Source: an uncultured Dialister sp. | GTDB taxonomy: Bacteria; Bacillota; Negativicutes; Veillonellales; Dialisteraceae | Assembly (NCBI GenBank): GCA_934178345.1 | Contig: CAKPQG010000003.1 | Span: 79,103-143,102, forward strand | DNA: 64,000 nucleotides | Direction of reading: 5' to 3' | Shown here: in pieces, positions 16,301 to 25,013 of the stretch | How the letters are laid out: each line of letters opens with the position of its first letter | Position numbering within the stretch: the stretch's first letter is position 1 | The notes under the pieces: generated by a model | Told to the model about the DNA's origin: nothing | The model's database searches: none | Seen by the model: only the letters and a program-made list of their open reading frames with translations | Translations under genes and position numbers: made by a program

Positions 16301-18118
16301 ATGAAATTTAAAATGAAATGGGCTGCTGCGGCCGCAGCAGCTTTGCTGACTTGCGGGGTATCCGCGCAGGCAGACAATTATGATCTGACGTATCAGGCGA
16401 TTGAAACGCAGATGCTCATAGGGGATGTGTCTCAGTTTAGCAGTGAGCTCGATGGCGCGATGACAAAAGCACCCGCGGAAAGTGCCAAAAATGCAGAGGC
16501 GTCTGAAAAGACGCCTCGGATTGTATTGGTCGAGAAAGGGGATGCCTACGGTGCGACGCTGGTGGATGGGAAGGTCATCATTCCTGTCGTGAATACGAAT
16601 CTCATGGATGTTTCTCCGCAGGTCGAACTCTTGCAAGAAAACGGAATGAAAGGCATCACGGCCAGCGATGGGAAAGTGCTTCTGCCTTTACCTAAGGAAC
16701 GGAAGGATATCAAGCTGGTATCTAATGAAAATGGAAACACCATCTGGGCTTTCCGTGAAAATGGAAAATGGGGTGCTTATTCGAAGGAAGGTAAAAAGAT
16801 CCTTCCGGCAGTGTATGATGACATCCTGTCAGGGCAAGATCAGATTTTTGTCGTGAAGCAGAAAAGGCTGTTCGGTGTTGCGGATGCGACCGGCAAAGTT
16901 TGCGTCGCGCCAGCCTATCAGAAGATTTCCGCGATGAATGATGGCAAGGTGTATGCAGCACTTTCCAAAGATAATGTCTACACTTTCCTTGATTTGGATG
17001 GGAAACCGCTTTCGACGCGTACCTATGAAGATGTGAAGCGGGTCGACGAGGACATCGCTGCGGTCAAGATCGCGGACAAGTGGGGATATGTGACGGTCGA
17101 CGGGAAGACGCTGGTCGACCCGAAATATGACGATATCGCGCCCTTCCATGAAGGCTACGGATTGGCTGCGCGGGATGGACAGATTTCCATCTTTGACAAG
17201 AGCGGTACCATTGTAGGGAAGGCCAGCGGTGAAAAGGTGATGCTTCCATTTTACAATGGATATGCCGGCATTAAGAATGATGGGAAATGCAGCTATATCA
17301 AGCCAAATGGAGAAATCCTTGCTACGGTGAATGCGACCAAGCTGATGCCGTTCCTCCATGGGTCAGCACTGTTTGAAAAAGAGAAGAGCCGGCTCGGATG
17401 GGGTGCGCTCTTGGGCATCGTGAAGATGGTGAGCTCCTATGGCATGTACCTCCCGACCGTCAGCTCCAGTGATTTCTTCAATAAAGACTACAAATTCGGC
17501 TATGTGAATACCAAAGGGGAGGTCTACCTGCCGACGACCAATGACTTCAATGGCCCCTATTATAAAGACAAGGTGATCGTACAGATCAAAGGAAAATGGG
17601 GATATGCAGACCGTGAAGGAAATCTGATCGTTCCGGCGGAATATAAGGAAATCTCCCATTGGACAGGCTCTGCAGAAGATATTGTCATCGTAAGAAATGA
17701 TAAAGGCTATGGCTATTACAAACTCGGGAAAGGGATGATTGCCGAAGGATTCAAAAAAGCGAACAGGTTCTCTGCTGAGGTTGATTTCCAGAAGAAAGCC
17801 ATGGTACCTGGTCTCGCTGCCGTCCAGACGAGCGATGGGAAATGGGGATTCCTTGATGAAGAGGGACATATGGCTATCCCGGCTGTCTATGATAAAGTGC
17901 TGGATGGCTTCTCGTATGGTGCAGCTTGCGTTTCCAAGGGTGGCGAGGTCGGCCTTATCGATAAGGAAGGCAAGGCAGTGATTCCATTCACCAAGACGCT
18001 GCAGGAAATGTGGAAATTGGATGAAGAACATATAGCTTTCAAAGAAAAAGGAAAATGGGGCTTCATGGATGTGAAGGGAAATCGGCTCGTGGAACCTACG
18101 TATGACAGGGTCTGCTAA
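16301..18118 (+). CDS. Secreted WG-repeat protein
   Basis: The 605-residue protein starts at the ATG at 16301, preceded by GGAGG; an upstream in-frame ATG would spoil the signal peptide. The signal peptide ends at about residue 24 (VSAQA). The rest is about twelve repeats of roughly 40-50 residues of the WG family, for example KWGYVTVDGKTLVDPKYDDI and KWGFLDEEGHMAIPAVYDKV. Some copies have lost the WG pair (LFGVADATGK, KCSYIKPNGE). WG-repeat proteins form beta-rich solenoids or propellers and are thought to mediate surface binding; no enzyme motif is visible. The gene lies between the two halves of one MITE (16035-16170 and 18163-18189). Confidence 0.85.
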   Translation: MKFKMKWAAAAAAALLTCGVSAQADNYDLTYQAIETQMLIGDVSQFSSELDGAMTKAPAESAKNAEASEKTPRIVLVEKGDAYGATLVDGKVIIPVVNTNLMDVSPQVELLQENGMKGITASDGKVLLPLPKERKDIKLVSNENGNTIWAFRENGKWGAYSKEGKKILPAVYDDILSGQDQIFVVKQKRLFGVADATGKVCVAPAYQKISAMNDGKVYAALSKDNVYTFLDLDGKPLSTRTYEDVKRVDEDIAAVKIADKWGYVTVDGKTLVDPKYDDIAPFHEGYGLAARDGQISIFDKSGTIVGKASGEKVMLPFYNGYAGIKNDGKCSYIKPNGEILATVNATKLMPFLHGSALFEKEKSRLGWGALLGIVKMVSSYGMYLPTVSSSDFFNKDYKFGYVNTKGEVYLPTTNDFNGPYYKDKVIVQIKGKWGYADREGNLIVPAEYKEISHWTGSAEDIVIVRNDKGYGYYKLGKGMIAEGFKKANRFSAEVDFQKKAMVPGLAAVQTSDGKWGFLDEEGHMAIPAVYDKVLDGFSYGAACVSKGGEVGLIDKEGKAVIPFTKTLQEMWKLDEEHIAFKEKGKWGFMDVKGNRLVEPTYDRVC

Positions 18119-18162
18119 AGCAGCGTTTTACCTTTGATCCGTAAGGAAGCTGACACGAGCTG

Positions 18163-18189
18163 GCAACGATTGAATCAGTGTTTCCCTAG
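18163..18189. mobile_element. MITE copy 2, right end
   Basis: GCAACGATTGAATCAGTG then TTTCCCTA is the right terminal repeat of the 166-bp element and complements the truncated left part at 16035-16170. Confidence 0.7.
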
Positions 18190-18301
18190 AGCGAAGTTTA
18201 GCCGTACTTGTACGACATGAACCGTGAAATGCGCTGGTGCCAGATTGCAGGGAATGCCTTCATCGAGAATTCTTCAAAACGGCTGTCCTTTTTTGGCTGC
18301 C

Positions 18302-18333
18302 AAGAGTGTCTCTTTATGAGAGGCACTCTTTTG
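18302..18333 (+). terminator. Hairpin with T run, possible terminator
   Basis: AAGAGTGTCTC-TTTAT-GAGAGGCACTCTTTT is an imperfect hairpin with a T tract, about 180 bp after the WG-repeat gene. The rest of 18119-18459 contains the MITE end (18163-18189), a possible -10 box TATAAT (18398-18403) for the antiporter, and no gene. Confidence 0.55.
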
Positions 18334-18459
18334 CATTTTCATACCAAGCTTTGGCAGAAACTTCAGTACATGGCTTTATTCAAAGACTGTTTTAGTGTAT
18401 AATAAACAAAATATTACATCGCAGCGGGGATGCTGCTTTTTAGAAAGAGGGATGAGGGA

Positions 18460-19950
18460 ATGAGTGAAACCATCTGGTCACTGCTGCCGCCAGTCGTGAC
18501 GATTATTCTGGCATTAGCGACGAAGGAAGTCTACATGTCGCTGGCCATTGGCATTTTCATGGGTGCCTTTATGTTCACCGGCTTCAGCGTACTTGGTGCT
18601 ATCGATACGATGTTCAAGATCATGTCGGATAAGGTCGGGGGCAATGTGTACATCCTGGTTTTCCTGGTACTGCTCGGCATCATGGTGGCGGCCATTCAGA
18701 AATCAGGGGCTTCGCAGGCATATGGAGACTATGCAGCGCGCACGATCAAGGGAAAGAAGAGCGCACTCTTTGTCACCATGGTGCTTGGTATTTTGATTTT
18801 TATTGATGACTACTTCAACTGCCTGACGGTCGGTACGGTCATGCGTCCTGTTACAGACCGCTTCAAGATCACCCGTGCGAAGCTCGCCTACATCATCGAT
18901 GCGACAGCGGCGCCGGTCTGCATCATCGCTCCAGTCTCTTCCTGGGCGGCGGCAGTCACTTCTTCTTTGCCGGAGGGCAGCGACATCGATGGATTTGCGC
19001 TCTTCCTTTCGACCATTCCGCTGAATCTCTATGCATGGCTGACTGTCATTTTCATGCTGGTTCTCATCTGGGCGGGCAAAGACTTCTCCCGCATGGCTGC
19101 TTTTGAAAAGAAAAGCGGCGGCACGCTGGTGATTCCGGAAGAATACGCGGATGACGAATCGAGTGCCCCGGTGGGCAATGGCCGCATCATCGACCTTGTG
19201 CTCCCGCTCTTCGTTCTGATTTGCGGCTGTATCTTCGGCATGCTCTATACAGGCGGCATTCTGGAAGGCAAAGGCGTCGCGGACGCTTTCGCAAACTGTG
19301 AGTCCGCAAGAGGTCTTGTCATCGGCTCTTTCATTGCGCTTGTTTTCACCTTTGCTCTGTATATTCCAAGAAAGGTGCTTTCCTTTGGCACGTTCTGCTC
19401 CTGCTTCGGCGAAGGCTTCAAGCAGATGACATCGGCCATCATGATCCTGACGCTCGCATGGACGCTCTCCGGCGTGGTCGGCAAGGAATATCTGAATATC
19501 GGCGGCTATGTAGGGAATGTCGTCAGTGATAATGCGTCGGTGGCCATCATGCTCCCTGCACTCTTCTTCCTGGTGGCGATCGGTCTTGCTTTTGCGACCG
19601 GTACCTCCTGGGGGACCTTCGGCATTCTGATCCCGATCGTGCTGGCTGTCGTGAATAATGACCAGAACCTCATGGTCATGACGGTCGCTGCGGTGCTGGC
19701 CGGCTCTGTCGGCGGGGATCATATTTCTCCGATCTCCGATACGACGATCCTTGCTTCGGCAGGTGCGCAGTGTCATCATATCGACCATGTCTCGACCCAG
19801 ATCCCCTATGTCATGGTGGTCGCTTCGAGCTGCGTCGTCGGGTATCTTGTAGATGGATTTACCGGAAATGGTCTGGCAGGCGGCGCGGTGGCGCTTGTCA
19901 TGATGCTCGCAATCCAGTTCTTTTTCCTGAAATTCCGCGCGAATGCATAA
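18460..19950 (+). CDS. NhaC-family Na+/H+ antiporter
   Basis: The 496-residue protein has about 11-12 membrane helices and starts MSETIWSLLPPVVTIILAL, which is typical of the family; the ATG at 18460 follows AGAGGGATGAGGGA. Family signatures include VFLVLLGIMVAAIQKSGAS, FIDDYFNCLTVG (acidic residues in a helix) and GGDHISPISDTTILASAGAQCHHIDHV. Such proteins exchange sodium for protons across the cytoplasmic membrane and support pH and sodium balance; some relatives exchange malate/lactate. It is alone in its transcription unit, with a possible -10 TATAAT at 18398-18403 and a bidirectional terminator after it. Confidence 0.85.
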   Translation: MSETIWSLLPPVVTIILALATKEVYMSLAIGIFMGAFMFTGFSVLGAIDTMFKIMSDKVGGNVYILVFLVLLGIMVAAIQKSGASQAYGDYAARTIKGKKSALFVTMVLGILIFIDDYFNCLTVGTVMRPVTDRFKITRAKLAYIIDATAAPVCIIAPVSSWAAAVTSSLPEGSDIDGFALFLSTIPLNLYAWLTVIFMLVLIWAGKDFSRMAAFEKKSGGTLVIPEEYADDESSAPVGNGRIIDLVLPLFVLICGCIFGMLYTGGILEGKGVADAFANCESARGLVIGSFIALVFTFALYIPRKVLSFGTFCSCFGEGFKQMTSAIMILTLAWTLSGVVGKEYLNIGGYVGNVVSDNASVAIMLPALFFLVAIGLAFATGTSWGTFGILIPIVLAVVNNDQNLMVMTVAAVLAGSVGGDHISPISDTTILASAGAQCHHIDHVSTQIPYVMVVASSCVVGYLVDGFTGNGLAGGAVALVMMLAIQFFFLKFRANA

Positions 19951-19959
19951 GAAAAATGA

Positions 19960-20013
19960 AAAGAAGGGGCTGTGAAGAAATGAAGATTCATTTCCTCACA
20001 GCCCCTTCTTTTG
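19960..20013. terminator. Bidirectional terminator between nhaC-like and SDR genes
   Basis: AAAAGAAGGGGCTGTGA and TCACAGCCCCTTCTTTT pair around a further AAATGAA/TTCATTT stem. The A and T tracts at both sides allow termination from both converging genes. Confidence 0.85.
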
Positions 20014-20039
20014 TGTCCCTAGTCCCTAGTCACCAGCTG

Positions 20040-20798
20040 CTATTTCTTGCTGACAAGGAAGCCTGTCCCCTGCTGGGCAGCCATGATGACGACGTCGCTG
20101 ATTTGGACGCGTTTCGGACGGCTGACGACGAAGGCGATGACATCGGCGATATCCTCTGCCTGCAGCGCATCAATGCCTGCATAGACGGACGCAGCACGTT
20201 TCGTATCGCCGTGGAAGCGGACTTCGCTGAATGGTGTCTCCACAAGGCCCGGCTGGATGGTGGTGATTTTCACATCGCTGGCCATGACATCGATGCGAAG
20301 ACCGTCGCTGAAGGTTTTGACAGCGGCCTTTGTCGCGCAGTAGACGGCGGCACCGGCATAGGCGTACAGGCCGGCCGTGGAGCCGAGGTTTACGACGTGG
20401 CCATGATTCCGTTTCACCATCGCAGGGAGGAAGGCACGCGTGACGAGGAAGAGACCTTTGATATTCGTATCGATCATTTCCATCGTGTCTTCCGGATCCG
20501 TGTCCTGATAGGGCTCAAGGCCTCTGGCAAGGCCTGCATCATTCACGAGTACATCCGGTGCACCGAAGGTATCCAGTACTTCAGAGGTGACGTCCAGAAT
20601 GGCAGCGCGGTCCTGTACATCCAGCGCGTAGGTCGTGACCTTCACGCCGCTTTCCTTCTCGATGTCTGCTTTCACGCTCGCGAGTTTTTCTGTATTTCTG
20701 GCAGCGAGTACCAAGTCGTAGTGAGAGGCAGCCAGTGCTTTGGCAGTGGCAAGGCCGATGCCGCTCGTGGCACCGGTGATAAATGCGTATGGATTCAT
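20040..20798 (-). CDS. SDR-family NADP-dependent dehydrogenase (YdfG-like)
   Basis: The 252-residue protein is a classical short-chain dehydrogenase: TGATSGIG cofactor loop near residue 9, AARN (Arg for NADP preference), LDV, DVLVNDAG (Asp in place of the second Asn of NNAG), Ser in NLGSTAG and the YCATK catalytic Tyr/Lys. The C-terminal region (IQPGLVETPFSEVRFHGD and DIADVIAFVVSRPKRVQI) resembles E. coli YdfG, which oxidises L-allo-threonine, serine and 3-hydroxy acids. It is transcribed against its neighbours, with AGGAGGT just upstream of the start on the - strand. A MITE lies directly before it and may contain or disrupt its promoter. Confidence 0.85.
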   Translation of the reverse strand: MNPYAFITGATSGIGLATAKALAASHYDLVLAARNTEKLASVKADIEKESGVKVTTYALDVQDRAAILDVTSEVLDTFGAPDVLVNDAGLARGLEPYQDTDPEDTMEMIDTNIKGLFLVTRAFLPAMVKRNHGHVVNLGSTAGLYAYAGAAVYCATKAAVKTFSDGLRIDVMASDVKITTIQPGLVETPFSEVRFHGDTKRAASVYAGIDALQAEDIADVIAFVVSRPKRVQISDVVIMAAQQGTGFLVSKK

Positions 20799-20837
20799 AA
20801 GAAAACCTCCTTGAAAATAATGGGTTCAGTGTTTCCC

Positions 20838-21003
20838 TAGGGAAACACTGATTAAGTCGTTATCGGATTTCATTCTTGGATTTTTATACAGAGCGAGGAG
20901 ACAGAGGGCGCGAATAGCGAGCTATTTAAGGAGAATGTCGACGACGCTATGTATAAAAATCCATATGAAATCTGATTCTGCGATTGAATCAGCGTTTCCC
21001 TAA
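20838..21003. mobile_element. 166-bp TA-flanked MITE, copy 3
   Basis: It has TA-GGGAAACACTGATTAAG at the left, CGATTGAATCAGCGTTTCCC-TA at the right, and a fold-back interior around TAAATAGCTCGCTATTCGCG (antisense here). A solitary inverted end CAGTGTTTCCCTA abuts it on the left (20827-20839), giving a head-to-head junction. Confidence 0.85.
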
Positions 21004-21174
21004 AAATGAAGGTGGCGGCTTCGCCGCGGATACATAGGAGGCGATGCCCGAAGGTAGCATTCAAGTCACCAGTCAACAGTCATCGGTCACTCGAAGCTAC
21101 TCATCCCTATGCCCTTCTGCTATAATGATTATACAATGTCACGAGCAGAAATCCCATCAGAAAGGGGAATCATC
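21004..21174. repeat. Short repeat mosaic before TPR lipoprotein
   Basis: It contains GGTGGCGGCTTCGCCGC, GGCGATGCCCGAAGG and an AGTCACCAGTCAACAGTC heptamer run, followed by a -10-like TATAAT at 21121-21126. Confidence 0.6.
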
Positions 21175-21813
21175 ATGAAAATTTACGCGCTCTTCCTCGC
21201 TTCGCTTCTGACCGTGGGCCTTTCTGGCTGCGGCGCAGAGACGAAACCAGCGGCTTCCTCGGCGCCCGCTGCTTCTTCGCAGTCTGCGTCCGTGAAGGCG
21301 ATCCATGAGATCGCGCCGGCCTCAGAAAAGGTTTTCCAAGAGGCGTCTACTCTCTACGCCAAAGGGCAGAATCGGGAGGCACTTCTCACTTGTGATAAGG
21401 CTCTGGAAATCGATCGGGAGAATTACAAAGCCCTTTCTCTGAAGGGGCTCATTCTGGCACTCGATGTCTCGCCGGAGCAGGGGATCGGACAGATCTTGAA
21501 GGCGCTCAAAATTAACCCTGATTACACGCAGGCTTTTTATGATATGGCGATGGCGCAGAAACTTGCCAAGCACTATGACGAATCGATTTCCTACTTCCAA
21601 AAAGTGCTCGCAGCCGATCCGAAGAATACATGGTCTCTCTATGGGATCGCGACGAACTATGCGGATAAAAGGGATAAGGCGAATGCACTCTCTTACCTTG
21701 AGAAGGCGATGGCGCTTGACCGCGAGCATGTCCGCCCCGAGGCCATGCGGCAGGACCATTTCGAGTGGCTGAGAGGGGATAAGGATTTTTTGAAAATTGT
21801 GGGGGAGAAGTGA
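21175..21813 (+). CDS. TPR-repeat lipoprotein
   Basis: The 212-residue protein starts at the ATG at 21175 behind AAAGGGG. The lipobox LSGC gives a lipidated Cys at about 18, followed by a Ser/Ala-rich linker (about 20-42). Three to four tetratricopeptide repeats follow, such as YAKGQNREALLTCDKALEID, AFYDMAMAQKLAKHYDES and WSLYGIATNYADKRDKANA. TPR lipoproteins act as scaffolds in envelope assembly; no specific partner is evident. The TGA stop is part of the first TGACTGG repeat unit after the gene. Confidence 0.8.
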   Translation: MKIYALFLASLLTVGLSGCGAETKPAASSAPAASSQSASVKAIHEIAPASEKVFQEASTLYAKGQNREALLTCDKALEIDRENYKALSLKGLILALDVSPEQGIGQILKALKINPDYTQAFYDMAMAQKLAKHYDESISYFQKVLAADPKNTWSLYGIATNYADKRDKANALSYLEKAMALDREHVRPEAMRQDHFEWLRGDKDFLKIVGEK

Positions 21814-22070
21814 CTGGTGGCTGGTGACTGGTGACTGGTAGCTAGTGACTGGTAGCTAGGGATTAGGTTTGCGATACGAGAAAACCGCTAGTTTCAAATC
21901 TCCGCGGCGCTTCCATCATTTTATGCGCCGCATCACCATTTCGCATTTCTCATTTCTAATTTCTTATTCAATCGAGGCTTTCAAACGTAATCAAGGGGCG
22001 CCCCGCCCCACGAGCTAACCCTGAACCTTTATTTGTGTTTTCTTAAGTCATTTTTTCAAGGAGTGTATGC
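21814..22070. repeat. Intergenic repeat mosaic
   Basis: Modules: GTGACTGGTGACTGG heptamers with GTAGCTA/GGGATTA, GCGATACGAGAAAACCGCTAGTTTCAAA, GCGGCGCTTCC...ATGCGCCGC palindrome (about 21904-21931), TCATTTC heptads and the CAATCGAGGCTTTCAAACGTAATCAAGGGGCGCC module. Confidence 0.85.
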
Positions 22071-22385
22071 ATGAAAGGTATGAAATATGCGATCATGTGC
22101 TCGGCACTGTCGCTCGTTTTTTATTATCACAACCTGATGATCGGTGGCGGCTTCTGGGGCTATATGGCGGGTATCATCTATCTTTTCACCTATCGCGCGC
22201 ACAGTACGCTCCTTGCGATCGGATGCATCGCGACGGCGATTCTGACTGTCATGTACTTCCCATGGGAGTTTACCCTGAAAGGCTATCTGCAGGTCGGCGT
22301 CGCCTGGTCGATGACGATCATCGGGCTCACTGCCGTGCTGACGGTGGTTTCCCTGCTGCATAAGATCGTGGGGAAGAAGGAGTGA
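22071..22385 (+). CDS. Small membrane protein of unknown function
   Basis: The 104-residue protein is hydrophobic, with about three to four predicted helices (residues 6-18, 24-41, 44-62, 77-97) and a basic C-terminus ending KIVGKKE. AAGGAG lies nine bases before the ATG. I do not recognise a family. The spacing and codon pattern look like a real gene, and it stands alone between repeat mosaics. The TGA stop is part of a GTGACTGG unit. Confidence 0.65.
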   Translation: MKGMKYAIMCSALSLVFYYHNLMIGGGFWGYMAGIIYLFTYRAHSTLLAIGCIATAILTVMYFPWEFTLKGYLQVGVAWSMTIIGLTAVLTVVSLLHKIVGKKE

Positions 22386-22923
22386 CTGGTGACTAGGCGA
22401 TTAGAAGACTAGAAGACTAGAAGACATCAGACTCCTGTATCGTCATTTCGAGCGAAGCGAGAAATCTTTCTTGCAGACCGAGAAACGATGTATGTGTGAA
22501 CGCAGAAATACGTAGCACCAAGGCGTCGTTTCCATATCAGTGCTTATGTGATACTGACCGCAGTGCAAGAAAGATCCCTCGGCTGCGCTCGGGATGACGA
22601 TATGGGGGGAGACCTTGAGAAGAGTCAGCGTTTTTACATGACCGTTGTGTAGCCCCTTGAAGAAGGGGCGCGCCGAAGGCGGAGGATAGATCTGCCCCGA
22701 AGGGGCAGCCTTCTACGTGAAGGAATGAAAGCGAATGTGAGATGAGCGTTCTCTTGGGTTTTCATACCGCGAGCACCCTATCCGGCTCGGTCTGCTCGCC
22801 ACCTTCTCCTAGAGGGGAAGGCTATACTGGGAAAGCGGTATTCTCGTATCGCCCCATATATACTCGCGGCGAAGCCGCCCCATGGACTACCCCCGAACCC
22901 TGAAACTATTCACCATTTTCTAT
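22386..22923. repeat. Repeat mosaic with REP-pair element and GC-rich palindromes
   Basis: GTGACTA/GAAGACTA units are followed by a 166-bp element (22437-22602) whose ends pair (ATCGTCATTTCGAGCG...CTTGCA with TGCAAG...GGGATGACGAT). Next is a palindrome-rich block (about 22652-22825) with GCCCCTTGAAGAAGGGGC, CTGCCCCGAAGGGGCAG and CTTCTCCTAGAGGGGAAG. No gene is seen. Confidence 0.8.
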
Positions 22924-22952
22924 TTGACACGACCCGAATTACCCTTTATAAT
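22924..22952 (+). promoter_or_regulatory. rpsD promoter
   Basis: Near-consensus: TTGACA (22924-22929), a 17-bp spacer and TATAAT (22947-22952). A short leader with GCTAT...ATAGC pairing follows. Confidence 0.85.
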
Positions 22953-23005
22953 AAATAAGCTATTCAATTCGGATAGCGGTATTTTATAGAGAGGTGACTC
23001 ACACA

Positions 23006-23599
23006 ATGGCAACAAACAGAAATCTCCGTTTTAAGACCAGCAGACGTTTCGGCGTAAATGTTTACGGCCATCCGAAAGCGTTAAAACGGCAGCCAGCGGA
23101 AGCTCGTCAGAAGAAAATGTCTGAATACGGCATCCAGCTCGCAGAAAAACAGAAAGTAAAAGCAATGTACAACCTGCTTGAAAAGCAGTTCTACCGCTAT
23201 TATGATAAAGCAAAGAGAATGTCCGGCGTCGTAGGCGAAAACCTGCTGTTCCTGCTGGAAACCAGACTCGATAACGTCGTATATCGTGCTGGCTTTGCAC
23301 GTTCCATCCGTCAGGCTCGTCAGATGGTTACCCATGGCCTCATCAATGTCGATGGCAAGAGAGTAGACATTCCGTCCTACCCGCTGCGCGCTGGCCAGGT
23401 CGTTTCCCTGCGTGAAGCTTACAGATCCAACGAAATGTTCAAACAGTCCTTCCAGGAAGCTAAGACTTTCGATCTTCCATACATCGAAAAATCTTTCGAC
23501 AACTGGACCGCTACCCTGGTTCGTTTCCCGCAGAGAGACGAACTCCCATACAAGGACGAAGTCAACGAAACCAACATCGTCGAACTGTACTCCAAGTAA
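23006..23599 (+). CDS. rpsD: 30S ribosomal protein S4
   Basis: The 197-residue protein has the S4 N-terminal domain and the S4 RNA-binding domain (RLDNVVYRAGFARSIRQARQMVTHGLINVDGKRVDIPSY). The start is the ATG at 23006 behind GAGAGGTGA; the GTG at 22994 is in the ribosome binding site. The N-terminus (MATNRNLRFKTSRRFG) lacks the zinc-binding cysteines of some S4 proteins. It is monocistronic here, away from the rpsM-rpsK-rpoA operon, as in many Firmicutes. Family members bind 16S rRNA and can repress their own translation; no clear leader pseudoknot was recognised. Confidence 0.97.
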   Translation: MATNRNLRFKTSRRFGVNVYGHPKALKRQPAEARQKKMSEYGIQLAEKQKVKAMYNLLEKQFYRYYDKAKRMSGVVGENLLFLLETRLDNVVYRAGFARSIRQARQMVTHGLINVDGKRVDIPSYPLRAGQVVSLREAYRSNEMFKQSFQEAKTFDLPYIEKSFDNWTATLVRFPQRDELPYKDEVNETNIVELYSK

Positions 23600-23620
23600 T
23601 TGGATTCTTTTCGCGAATAC

Positions 23621-23648
23621 AAAAAGACCGGCTTGCCGGTCTTTTTTT
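23621..23648 (+). terminator. rpsD terminator
   Basis: AAAAAGACCGGC-TT-GCCGGTCTTTTTTT perfect hairpin with a T tract. Confidence 0.93.
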
Positions 23649-24107
23649 GTGCTTTTGAAAAAGTGAGAAGTGCTGGAGCGTTGCATAAAAATATAAAGCG
23701 CCGCTGTATTGTTGTTTCTCTCTTGATTTTCAACGATAAAAACATTTTGTTCAAATCTATGGTAAAATAGTAAGAATTGATAGCTCTGCGGTTCATGATT
23801 TCTGGCGCACTATGATTGTTTTGCGCTGTACCACAAGTGTGAAAGCGGAGATGAGGGATTAGTGGCTAGGGATTAGGAGCGCCAAGTGACTAGTGACTGG
23901 AATGCCAGCTCAGGCCATCGCCAGTATTTATATTTCGCGGCGCTTCCTTATTTTTATGCGCCGCACCACCATTTCTCATTTCTAATTTCTCATTCAATCG
24001 AGGCTTTCAAACGTAATCAAGGGGCAAGCCGCCCCACGGGCTAACCCTGAACCCTGAACCCTGAACCCATCAACCTTATTCTCTATTTTTCAGAAAGGGG
24101 TATCCCT
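23649..24107. repeat. Intergenic region with repeat mosaic
   Basis: About 23650-23850 is AT-richer unique sequence with a -10-like TATGGTAAAAT stretch and no gene. From about 23850 the mosaic has GGGATTA/GTGACTA heptamers, the GGCATCGCC-like module, a GCGGCGC...GCGCCGC palindrome (about 23939-23966), TCATTTC heptads, the ATCAAGGGGC module and CCCTGAA units (24045-24065). Confidence 0.8.
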
Positions 24108-25013
24108 ATGAAAGGTACCTATAGATTACTCAAGACGCTCGGCGCTTTCTGCTGCGGGCTTTCAGAAGAAAATGCCGTGAAAGCGGGGGATGCGCTGGGA
24201 AAATTTTTCTGGCTGCTGGTACCGGCAAGAAGAAAGCGGCTTGCAGTCGCGAATCTTCTCCGCACCGGTCTTGCCAAGGACGAGAAGGAAGCGGAGCGCA
24301 TCGCGAAGGCATCGGCTGTCCGTTTCGGGCCGCTGGGGGTCTCGATGTTCCGCTTCCCGCTGCTTACGAAGGAGAATATTTCCGAATATGTGACCATTCG
24401 AGGGAAGGAAAAGCTGGATGCGATCAAGGCGGAAGGGAAAGGCTGCATCCTGGCGGCGACGCACTGCGGCAACTGGGAAGTCGAAGGGGCGGCGCTTGCG
24501 CTCTACGGTTATCCGCTGCTTTCTGTCGCGATGAAGCAGAACAATGAGGAATTCGACCGTTTCCTCTGCGAATATCGCTCGATGCCGGGACAGACCGTCG
24601 AGTACAAGACCGGTGTCCGTGATATGCTCCGCCGGCTGAAGGAAGGATACTTCGTGGGACTTCTGTGCGATCAGGACCCCGGGGACACGGGGATCCTGTC
24701 TGATTTCTTCGGGGAGAAAACACTGACTGCGACAGGGCCGGCGCATTTTTCCATGCTCTGCAAGCTGCCGGTCATGACAGCGCTGATCCACCAGACGGGG
24801 CCTTTCCGCTTTGAAATCATCATCGGCGATCCGATCACGCCGGAGGAAGGGCTCTCCAAGAAGGAAGCCATCCAGAATATCACGGATAAGATCAATGAGC
24901 GCCTGGAAGCATGGATTCGCCAGTATCCGGAGGAATGGTTCTGGCTGCACAATCGCTGGAAATGGACGGATCGTCTACACCCGGAGCTAAAGTCTGAAAG
25001 CAGGGATGAGTAG
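24108..25013 (+). CDS. LpxL/HtrB-type lipid A acyltransferase
   Basis: The 301-residue protein belongs to the lysophospholipid acyltransferase family of late lipid A acyltransferases. It shows the catalytic H(x)4E motif in ATHCGNWE near residue 118, GLLCDQDPGDTG near 190, and the terminal YPEEWFWLHNRWKW. These enzymes add a secondary acyl chain to Kdo-lipid A at the inner membrane, which implies an LPS-containing outer membrane. The N-terminal membrane segment is weak (GKFFWLLVP). The last residues and the TAG stop lie in the repeat module TCTGAAAGCAGGGATGAGTAG, so the native C-terminus may have been altered. Confidence 0.88.
   Translation: MKGTYRLLKTLGAFCCGLSEENAVKAGDALGKFFWLLVPARRKRLAVANLLRTGLAKDEKEAERIAKASAVRFGPLGVSMFRFPLLTKENISEYVTIRGKEKLDAIKAEGKGCILAATHCGNWEVEGAALALYGYPLLSVAMKQNNEEFDRFLCEYRSMPGQTVEYKTGVRDMLRRLKEGYFVGLLCDQDPGDTGILSDFFGEKTLTATGPAHFSMLCKLPVMTALIHQTGPFRFEIIIGDPITPEEGLSKKEAIQNITDKINERLEAWIRQYPEEWFWLHNRWKWTDRLHPELKSESRDE

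Noticed and set aside
18208..18402. 64-codon open frame upstream of the NhaC-family gene
   Set aside because: It has no ribosome binding site, covers a terminator-like hairpin and shows no family resemblance.
18703..19788. A 361-codon open frame on the - strand
   Set aside because: It is antisense to the NhaC-family gene and is rich in Arg/Asp/His typical of antisense frames.
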